Program-made: the position numbers and the translations under genes
The notes under the pieces: model-generated
What the model was told of the DNA's origin: nothing
The model's database searches: none
The model's input: the letters and a program-made list of their open reading frames with translations, nothing else
Shown: positions 14,825-22,610 of the stretch, one piece after another
Numbering within the stretch: position 1 is the first letter of the stretch
Layout: the number at the start of each line of letters is the position of its first letter
From: Prorocentrum cordatum
Lineage: Eukaryota > Sar > Dinophyceae > Prorocentrales > Prorocentraceae
Assembly (NCBI GenBank): GCA_963575745.1
Contig: CAUYUJ010003013.1
Coordinates: forward strand, 1-40,000
Direction of reading: 5' to 3'
DNA length: 40,000 bases

Positions 14825-15128
14825 TCCTTCCGCCTGCTCGCGCAGAGGGGGGCGGGCGGGGCGGCGGTGGCGCACCTGCAGAGCGGCTCCCCGCCTGGGA
14901 TGAGCACCCGCTCGCCTGGCGCCGTCGACGCCGCCGCCACCGCGGCCTGCGTCGGACCAGCGGCGGCGCCGTGGGCATGGCTAGGGCCGCAAGGTCGGCG
15001 CTCACGACTTCGCTCGCTGATCTGACCAGCCGGGTCCCGCTGCGTTGGATGCTCGTTCTGGGGACCTTCCTGGAGCCACTCGCTCCACTCGTGCGTCGAA
15101 GCTGCGTCGAACGTCAGTCGATGTGGGT

Positions 15129-15222
15129 CGACCCTGAGTCGAACCTGAGTCGAACCTGAGTCGAACCTGAGTCGAACCTGAGTCGAACTTGAGTCGAACT
15201 TGAGTCGAACTGGGGTCGAACA
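15129..15222 (+). repeat. 11-bp tandem repeat AACCTGAGTCG, about 8 units
   Basis: Eight near-perfect units of AACCTGAGTCG. The right-hand units drift to AACTTGAGTCG and AACTGGGGTCG. The period is close to one helical turn. No gene is associated. Confidence 0.9.
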
Positions 15223-15418
15223 GATCCGTTAGGTGGGCTCCAGGAAGGTCCCCGAAACGAGCATCGAAGCTGCGGGTCTCAGCGCCCAGTTTGACGAGCC
15301 TCGGAACGCGTGTTAGCCCGCCAACGCGTGCGTGTCCACGGCGGCCAGCCAGCACGACGCAGGCGGCGCAGTGAGGGCCGGCACGAGACGGGTGCCGTCG
15401 CTGGAGCCGAGCGGGGTA

Positions 15419-15577
15419 AACACACACACACACACACTGGGTCAACAAACGTCCTGAGGATGATCGTCGAGGCCGTTGATGCCGTCCGACTTCTCCTCCT
15501 CCTCCTCCTCCTCCTCCTCCTCCTCCTCCTCCTCCTCCTCCTCCTCCTCCTCCTCCTCCTCCTCCTCCTCCTCCTCA
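15419..15577 (+). repeat. (CA)n and (CTC)n microsatellites
   Basis: A short (CA)n run at about 15419-15437 and a pure (CTC)n run at about 15491-15577, separated by about 50 bp of unique sequence. Confidence 0.93.
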
Positions 15578-15914
15578 TGGCACGGTCAGACCGCATCGAA
15601 TCGAGAACTCGGATCGGATCGAAATGCGCGTCGGATCGGGCAGCAACAGCCCGGGATCGGAACCTCCGTCTCCGCCCACCTCCCTAAGAGCTTGCGCTGT
15701 CGTGCACTGTCTCGGCGATCCGGGCCTCTCCGATGTTGCCCGCGCCCCATGTTCCTGCACGCGCCTGTCTGGGCTGTTCGGGGGTAGTGCTTCCAGCTTG
15801 ACTGATACCAGGGCTAAACATCGGTCAAGTACAGTTCCCACGCAAGGTGGCCAATTGGCAATGGGAACGTGCGGTCATACAGGACCAAGTGATTATAGCC
15901 ACGCTCGGGGAAAA

Positions 15915-16240
15915 GGATGTGGTCGTCGTCGTCGTCGTGGTCGTGGTCGCGGTCGCGGTCGATGGTGGTCGATGGTGGTCATGGTGGTCATGGTCGTCGT
16001 CGTCGCCGTCGTCGTCGTCTTTGTCGTTTGTCGGCGTGTCGTCGGCGGGGGAAAGGGGGAGGGGAAGGGGGAGGGGGGGAGACCAAAGGGAGGAGGGGGA
16101 CGGGAAGGAGGGCGGGGGGAGGGGAGGAGCAGCAGCAGGTCGCCGTGATCGTGATCGGCGTGGTCGTCACAGTCGCGAGCGTGGTGGTCGCTGCGGCCGT
16201 GGTCGTCGTCGCAGCCTTGGTCGCACCCAGCCGTAGTCTC
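15915..16240 (+). repeat. Imperfect (GTC)n/(GTG)n microsatellite and GGA-rich tail
   Basis: Triplets of GTC, GTG and GGT type over about 15915-16025, then a purine-rich GGGGA stretch to about 16130, then a second GTC/GTG stretch. No gene is recognised. Confidence 0.8.
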
Positions 16241-16370
16241 TGTCGCCTCAGTTGTCGTCTTTGCCATCGCCATCGTGTTGTCGAAGGGGAGAAAGGGAGG
16301 GGGGGCTCCCTCCGACGGAGGTCACCCCTGCCTCAGCCTCCCTCCCTCCGAAGGGAAGGGGGGACGGATT

Positions 16371-16390
16371 CCCTCCCTCCCGAGGGAGGG
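16371..16390. repeat. 20-bp near-continuous palindrome
   Basis: CCCTCCCTC and GAGGGAGGG are perfect 9-bp arms around a 2-nt centre. A related imperfect purine/pyrimidine palindrome lies just upstream at about 16335-16360. Confidence 0.8.
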
Positions 16391-16587
16391 ATGGAGGCAG
16401 GAACTCCGGGAAGGGGACCCTCACATCTGACGTTGCCAAAAATTGCAACGTCGCAACAAAAAAAACACTAAAACCCTAGACCACATCTTTCTTTTCTGTC
16501 TGTTTGTTGTTTCGGTCCGGATCGATCTGTAAGGGTCCCAGGGCACGAAATCCGTCGAAACCGACCATCGTGAACAAGAATGCAACG

Positions 16588-17925
16588 CCAGAATCTCTCG
16601 GCGGCGAGCGAAGAGGGAAAGTGAGAAGGAGAGGCCTTCTCAGAAGGCGGCAAGGCTTCTCAGAAGCCCTCGAGCCTTCTGAAAAGTGCTTCGTGTCTTC
16701 GGGGAAGGCTGAGAACGATTAGCCCGACAAAGGACCCAACCATATGCAGCTGCGAGTACCGCGAGGGAGATGAGACGAAGGAGGGGGGCGCGCAAAGTCC
16801 GAGGAGCGCACGCGGTATAGCCTTCTGCCACGAAGCATTTTAAGGGTGTGCCGAAATGAGTCGGGCAGACGCACGTGAACGTCGCCGTTGGGGCCTTCCG
16901 TGGAGCTCCCCATCGAGCCACGAAACGTGTGAGGGGTGTGCCGAATTTGGGCGGAGGTGCCATGCGAACTTTCCCACTGGGGCCTTCGGTGGAGCTCCCT
17001 ATGGAGCCGCGAAGGGTGTGAGGGCTGTGCCGCAATTGGGCGGGGGTGCCATGCGAACTTTCCCACTGGGACCTGAGGTGGAGCTCCCTGTGGGACCACG
17101 AAACGTGTAAGGGCTGTGCCGCAATGGGGCGGCGGTGCCATGCGAGCTTTCCCACTGGGGCCTTCGGTGGGGCTTCCTATGGAGCCACGAAACGTGTGAG
17201 GGGTGTGCCGAAATGGGACGGCGGTGTCGTGCGAGCTTTCCCACTGGGGCCTTAGGTGGAGCTCCCTCTGGGGCCACGAAGCGTTTGAGGGGTGTGCCGA
17301 AATAGGGCGGCGGTGCCATGCGAACTTTCCAACTGCGGCCTTCCGTGGAGCTCCCTATGGGGCCACGAAGCGTGTGGGGGTGGGCCGAAATGAGGCGGAG
17401 GTGCCATGCGAACTTCTTCGGTAGAGCTCCCTATGGAGCCACGAAGCGTGTGAGGGGTGTGCCAAAACGAGGCGGGGGTGTCATGCGAACTTTCCCACTG
17501 TGACCTTAGGTGGAGCCCCCCCTTATGGGGCCACGAAATGTGTGGGGTGTGCTGAAATGGGGCGGCGGTGCCATGCGAACTTTCCCACTGCGGCCTTCCG
17601 CGGGGCTCCCTATGGGGCCACGAAGCGAGTGAGGGTGTGCCGAAATGAGGCGGCGGTGCCATGCAAACTTTCCCACTGGGGCCTTCGGTGAAGCTTCCTA
17701 TGGGGCCACGAAACGTGTGAGGGGTGTGCCGAAATGGAGACGGCGGGAGAGGGGGAGGGGGCAGCGGGAGGTGAGGAACGCGGGGCGCTGTCCCTTCGAA
17801 ACGGGGACCCAACACCACAGGATGGTTGCAAATTCTCCGAAAAGGCTCGAGGACTTCCGAGCCTTCTAAGAAGGCCCGCCCCCTATCACTTCTCACCCTC
17901 GCCCGCCGCTGAATCTCAAGGCCCC
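16588..17925. mobile_element. Inverted-repeat-bounded block containing an 89-bp satellite
   Basis: The left edge (about 16588-16690) and right edge (about 17835-17925) are imperfect inverted copies of each other. Shared strings include GGCCTTCT.AGAAGGC, CCTCGAGCCTT, GTGAGAAG and GGCGAG. Between them lies the 89-bp tandem array. The arrangement resembles a foldback element or MITE that captured a satellite, or a satellite expanded inside a non-autonomous element. I cannot identify a target-site duplication or a transposase. Confidence 0.5.
16800..17740. repeat. 89-bp tandem satellite, about 10 units
   Basis: The anchor CATGCGAACT (or one-base variants) occurs at 16961, 17050, 17139, 17228, 17317, 17405, 17482, 17572 and 17660, so the spacing is 89, 89, 89, 89, 88, 77, 90 and 88. 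One unit has an internal deletion around 17410-17425. Each unit also carries GGAGCTCCCTATGG and GGTGTGCCGAAATG strings. The period is not a multiple of three, so this is not a protein repeat. Units are contiguous, so it is not a CRISPR array. Confidence 0.93.
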
Positions 17926-19077
17926 GAGGGAAGAGAGAGCAGGGAATCCGGGAGGGAGGGGAGGCCCGCTCAGGGATCTGCTGGCCCGGGCCAAGCCAAA
18001 CCCAGGCCAGTCGGAACTCGCAGGATCCTGCAGGATCCTGCAGGATGCTGCACCCGAGCCCAGGTCAATGCGACCCTGGCCCTGCAGAATTGTGCAACAT
18101 CTGGCGCCCTGACTGACCCCCGTTGGCATTGACCCCCGCCCCCTGGCCCCCGACCCGCGCAGGCGCGCCCCCGCCCGACCCCGGCGGCAGCGGCGCCTCG
18201 CTCCCGGCGCCCCCGCGGCAGTTCCAGCACGCAGTGCCACGGGTGCGCCTGCCGCCCGCGCCAGGCCGCGCATTTTTGCTCCTCTCTCTCTCTCTCTCTC
18301 TTTCGGTGGCCTATGGCGTGGCTGCCTCCCCCTCCTCCGGCCGGACCCAGGACAGCTTGGGCGCGAATCAGTGGGGGGGCGATACTTGGGGGGCGGGGCA
18401 AAAAAGTACCCTTCTCGGGCCCTGAAGGCCTTTCTCTGGGCCCGAAAGGGGCAGACCTCGCTGTCCCCCGTTCATCGCCCCCCCATTACGCGCCCCCCGA
18501 TCACTTCCGCTGGCCAAACTGAATAGCATTCGAGGGTACCCTCCCCCAGGATGCACACAAGCGTCCAACAAACACACAAAGGGACATGACTGCACCCTCC
18601 CCGAACCGACCTCGATCTTATACATCGGTCCGACCGTCCTCTCGTTTTCTCCCCCGGGGTTGCTACACAACTTTGGTGTCTGTGGCTCCCGGCGCTGTCC
18701 GATGTGGGCAGGATGTGGGCCCGATCCCGAACACATGCGAGCCTGGACCCTTGGACCAGATTTGGAGGAGGAGGAGGAGAAAGGAGAAAGGAGGAGGAGA
18801 GCTCAAGTCAGGACAGGCCAGGTGGCCACGCCCCGGGGCGCGTCGGCACGCGCCACATGATGAACGAGCTCACGCTTGAGAGCATGGGAAGGAGCACGCG
18901 CGCAGGGAGAGAGGGACGCACAACGAGCGGAGGGCGCGAGGCGAGGCGGAGCGAAGGACGGAGGGACGAACGGCAAGGGGAACGCCCCAGGGGGCGCGAG
19001 AGGGGGGAACCTGGGGCGGCTGCCTCCAGGGCCGCTTCCTCGCGACAGAAGCTCCATTCAGCCTACAGGCGGATGGT
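17926..19077. other. GC-rich spacer, no gene recognised
   Basis: Contains a three-unit 10-bp repeat (CAGGATCCTG) at about 18022-18050 and a (CT)n run at about 18281-18302. ORFs on both strands are Arg/Pro/Ala-rich, overlapping and unrecognisable. Confidence 0.5.
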
Positions 19078-19079
19078 TA

Positions 19080-19225
19080 GGTCGGGCCTGTCCCTCCACA
19101 GGGGGAATATTCGAAAATAGTTTTAAAAAAGTTTGGGGACGATTTTGAAACAATTTTTGAATTTTTGGGGGTAACTATCTTTCATTACTCGTCCGAAATC
19201 CCCCTGTAGGGGGACAGGCCCGACT
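19080..19225. mobile_element. MITE, 146 bp, TA target duplication
   Basis: Terminal inverted repeats of about 32 bp start GTCGGGCCTGTCCC at both ends (left 19081-19113, right read inward from 19224) with only a few mismatches. The interior is AT-rich, unlike the GC-rich surroundings. TA dinucleotides flank it at 19078-19079 and 19226-19227. Each inverted repeat contains its own small palindrome (CCCCCT-A-CAGGGGG type). There is no coding capacity. TA duplication and size suggest a non-autonomous Tc1/mariner-like element. Confidence 0.8.
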
Positions 19226-19227
19226 TA

Positions 19228-19997
19228 AGAGTAGGGGAAGAATGGGGACACGCGAGCGCGATGCTGGCAGCCCGTTAGGGCTCGAATGCCGCCGTCACGC
19301 GCCCGCTCCTGATATTCTCGGCTTGACGCAGGTAGTCCCAGCAGCGACCCTCCCCAGCGACTCGCACGGCGTACTGGCGCAGATGCCTGGCCCATTCCGG
19401 TCTTGGCCGCCCACACTTGCGAACGTACCGGTCTTGAAGGGGCCCTGGGACACACAAATAAATACACACAAATAACTGGATTCCCTATATTTTCCAATAT
19501 TTTCTGGATTTTTGTCTTCCCCCCCACTTCCCATATTTTCCCATATTTTCCTGGGAGTCGACGATTAATTGTGTCTGCGTGTTTTTTTCCCCTCCTGAGG
19601 TCTGTCAGGTGCTGCCACGCGCCAGGCGTGAAGGCAGAATCCCTCAACGGATCGCCCGCTTGCCCACTCGCGCATGTGCCGTGCACCAGACATTGGTGGC
19701 GAAAGAAGCTTCTCGTGGGCGGTGGTTGACCCGTCCGTTGGCGCCGAGGTAAGACAGCGTCTCCACGGCTCCGGTGACGTCACCCGCACGCGTCCTGACG
19801 TCGCCGCCACACCGGACTCGGAGGAGCTGGGGCCCTCTACACGGGAGACTAGAGGCACGAGGGGGAGGGGGAATAGGAAGGGCGAGGAGGAGCAGAAAGA
19901 AGGGCCAAATGTGCGGTCCAAATGCGGTCCAAATGCAGGAAAAGCTGATTTCAACGGCGCCGTTCAAGGCTCTCATGAGCAGACACCCAACTACAGG
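19228..19997. other. Spacer, no gene recognised
   Basis: Includes a locally AT-rich stretch (about 19440-19580) with repeated CCATATTTTCC-like strings. No recognisable ORF, RNA or element. Confidence 0.5.
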
Positions 19998-20148
19998 TGT
20001 CCCTGGCCCAAGATGCCCCCAGCTTTTCGCTCCACTTTGGAGCCCTCTTGGGCCTCACGAGAGATACTCTGGAGCTCTGGAGGCAGTGGGGGCCTCCCTG
20101 GAGATCCTGAGGACGCCTTGGGCCAGGGACACTACTGGCAACATCTGA
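19998..20148 (+). repeat. Diverged about 150-bp repeat, copy 1
   Basis: It shares an ordered series of strings with 20921-21072: CCTGGC near the start, CAACTTTGGA-type, TTGGGGCCTC-type, GTGGGGGCCTCCCTGGAG, then GGGCC-GGGACACT and CAGCAAC at the end. Probably a dispersed repeat unit and not a coding exon, because neither copy has a conserved open frame. Confidence 0.6.
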
Positions 20149-20151
20149 TCG

Positions 20152-20154
<3 letters not shown>

Positions 20155-20203
<49 letters not shown>

Positions 20204-20450
20204 GTGTATGTATCGCTCTCTCTCTCTCTCTCTCGCCGCTGCTATTGCACGATACCCCTCCCGCTCTCTTCGCTCTGAAAGCAATATGGCACGCTCTGGA
20301 GCGATGTATCCGTCCTGGCCCCGATCTCTCTCTCTCTCTCTCTCGCCACTAAGCTTGCACGACACCTCACAGCACCAGTCTACCTGTCTCGTGCACCCTC
20401 CTCCTCCTCCTCCTCCTCCTCCTCCTCCTCCTCCTCCTCCTCCTCCTCCC
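20155..20450 (+). repeat. (CT)n, (TA)n and (CTC)n microsatellites
   Basis: (CT)n at about 20155-20184 followed directly by (TA)n to about 20203, further (CT)n runs at about 20216-20233 and 20325-20343, and (CTC)n at about 20397-20450. Confidence 0.93.
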
Positions 20451-20459
20451 CCTCCTCCC

Positions 20460-20920
20460 TTGTGCACGGCAAGAAGGGATCGGTTGCTCCAGCCTCTGAT
20501 GCGGCTGCTCCGAGATTGCCGCTGCACCCTGGCTCGGCCCAGGCAACGAGCCTCGCGCCCAGCGCACGCGGCATGCACCACGGCACGCGGGGCACGCGCG
20601 GTGCGCAGAACCCGCGCGGCGCAGAACCGGCGCGCGCGGGCTCACACGGCGCGCGCGGAGGCAGCACTCGCCGCAGAACCAGGGCATCACGCACGCGAGG
20701 CTCACCAGGCTCGGGGGTTGCTACAGGTGCATCGTCGCACGCCACTGGCGACACAGAATCGGTCGATGTTGAACGATCTGACAGTCCAGAAACGGCCGAT
20801 CGTTCAAGGTTGAGCGATCCCCGCGGTGTCAGGAAGCAACGACGGGGCCGACACGACACGAACCCGCGGCACGTTGGCGCCAGCACACGTTCGGAGCATC
20901 GTCGATCGAGGGCTGCTCAA
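20460..20920. other. GC-rich spacer with one 10-bp hairpin
   Basis: No gene is recognised. TTGAACGATC at 20769-20778 and GATCGTTCAA at 20798-20807 form a perfect 10-bp inverted repeat with a 19-nt loop. Confidence 0.5.
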
Positions 20921-21072
20921 GGTGCCCCTGGCACAAGGTGGCCCCCTCCTTTCCGGTCAACTTTGGACCCCTTGGGGCCTCTGGGCCTCGTGAGGGGTGC
21001 CCTGGAAGCCGTGGGGGCCTCCCTGGAGCTCCCGGGGACACCCTGGGCCGGGGGCACTGCCAGCAACACCCG
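20921..21072 (+). repeat. Diverged about 150-bp repeat, copy 2
   Basis: Second copy of the unit described at 19998-20148, in the same orientation about 0.92 kb away. It includes the shared GTGGGGGCCTCCCTGGAG block. Confidence 0.6.
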
Positions 21073-21489
21073 AAAGGCGCCCATCCATGCAGCGCACGCG
21101 AAGCCCGGAGTGCACTTTGCACGCTCGACATCGTGGGAGGCAAGTCCCTCGGGGGGCTTCACGATGGGAACGACTGGGGACTACCAGGGCGGATTGGGGG
21201 GCCCTTCGGCCAGATTGGGCCAAGGACCGAGTCAGACCAAGCCAAGGAGTGAGCCGAATTCAGAGAGATGCAGCTGTCAGCGTAACTAGGCCCAGCTTCG
21301 GCCAAGGAAATACCAGGTCTGGTATTAAAATCCAACAGCCCTCTGGGCGAAGGCAGTTTACGACGCTTCCTCTTCCAACCCCCGCCTTCTCCTTCGGGGA
21401 GGGAGTTATTCCTTCCCCACCCCTTACCCTGGGACGGAGGGGTTCGCGAGGCGTGGGAGCGTCCAAGATAGGTCAAGAGCCCTGGATAG

Positions 21490-22217
21490 CCCACGATGGT
21501 TTTCATGATGGCACAAGATAGCCCAAGATGGCTCAAGATGGCCTCCAGCATGCCTCCGAGAGGCCCCAAGAACGCTCCAAGACGGTCCAAGTGGCCAAGA
21601 AGCCTCCCCAGTGTGCCCCAAGAATCCAAGAGCCTTCAAAGACACTGCATTGTCAAAAATGTTGTGCCTTCTCGCCTTTTCGCTTCCGATGGGCTTCTGA
21701 GGCCACAAAATGGCTCCAGGACGGCCCAAGAGAGCCCAAAGAGGAGCCACAGGGCTCATCGGCACCGCCCCCTTCGCTCCAAACCAGAATCATAAAAAAA
21801 ACGAATGTGCTTGAATAAGTGTGCAATCTCGGGGGCACGATTTGAAGATATTTGGGCCAAGCTGGCTGTAAGATGGCGTCGGATAGCTCAAGATGACATC
21901 CAGGACGTCGCTACATGGCTCAAGATGTCCTCCAGAACGCCTCCAAGAGGCACCCCATGGCGGCTCCAAGTGGCCACGAAGCATGGAGCGTCCCAAGAAG
22001 ACCCCCGAGAGGCCCAAATCGGCCAAAACCAAATTGCGTTTCAATGTGCTTCGGCTTCTCGCCTTCTCGCAGGCTTCTGAAGCCGCGATGCGGCTCCGGG
22101 GCGGCCCACGAGAGCCAGAAGAGGGGCCTACAGGGACTCCAGTACGGTCCGAAGAGCGCCCAAGAGAGCCCCAACAGGCCTCAAGAGACTATTGCTCGGG
22201 CTCAGAAGACGCAGGGC
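21490..22217 (+). repeat. Dispersed repeat family (GGCCCCAAGA-type) with two core cassettes; retroelement target
   Basis: Degenerate short units related to CCCAAGATGGCTC and CCAAGACGGTCC. Two better-conserved cores lie at about 21640-21745 and 22020-22120, each with CTTCTCGCCTT, GGCTTCTGA and GGCTCC-GG-CGGCCCA segments in the same order. The family is inverted at 11.7-12.3 kb and continues in degenerate form at 38.7-39.3 kb. The LTR retrotransposon inserted at the right end of this block. Confidence 0.7.
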
Positions 22218-22222
22218 TATTG
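22218..22222. repeat. Target-site duplication TATTG, left copy
   Basis: TATTG directly abuts the left LTR at 22223 and recurs at 38572-38576 directly after the right LTR. A 5-bp duplication is normal for Ty1/copia integrases. Confidence 0.88.
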
Positions 22223-22506
22223 AGTCGAAACCGCACTGGTAAGCCAAGATATATGTTCCGCCTTAGGCGCTCCCATATCCCAGGCTTTGTCTCATATCGC
22301 ATGAGCAAGAGAGCAAGATGAAGCATGGGACCTGGAGTAAAGGATAGAAGAGGCATCGTCAATAGAAAGGTCTTTTCCGATCTCAGATGCAAGTAGTGCG
22401 CCTCAATGAGGCACAATCACATGTTAGGCCGGGCCCGGCTTGAGCCAGGCACGGCAGCGGTGCATGCTCGATATACATCTCGCCTTTAACCCTCTCCGTT
22501 TAAAGT
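22223..22506 (-). repeat. 3' LTR of the copia element
   Basis: 284 bp, identical in length to the right-hand copy with four substitutions (three transitions and one transversion, which is near the left edge). In element orientation it starts ACTTTAAAC and ends TTTCGACT, so it lacks the usual TG...CA termini. It contains the palindromes GCCTCA-A-TGAGGC (22400-22412) and GCCGGGCCCGGC (22428-22439). The Gag amino-terminal reading frame is present here too but runs into flanking DNA and stops at 22189. Confidence 0.95.
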
Positions 22507-22521
22507 TGGAGGGGGGGGAGA
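22507..22521 (-). other. Polypurine-tract position, but with inverted strand bias
   Basis: Directly upstream of the 3' LTR, where a polypurine tract should prime plus-strand synthesis. On the coding (minus) strand the sequence is pyrimidine-rich (CTCCCCCCCCTCCA), and the purine run (GGAGGGGGGGGAG) lies on the opposite strand. No better purine run on the coding strand is seen between the last stop codon (22611) and the LTR. Confidence 0.5.
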
Positions 22522-22610
22522 CGAGCAAGCACCGCACTTCTTCATTACGCGGAAAAACAGTGCTAGGCAACAGCGGCTGCCTACAAGGCAAGGGCGCGCG
22601 AGTAGCCTCG

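Noticed and set aside
16800-17740. CRISPR array or coding repeat
   Set aside because: The 89-bp units are contiguous with no unique spacers, there are no cas genes, and the setting is eukaryotic. The period is not a multiple of three, so it is not a protein repeat.
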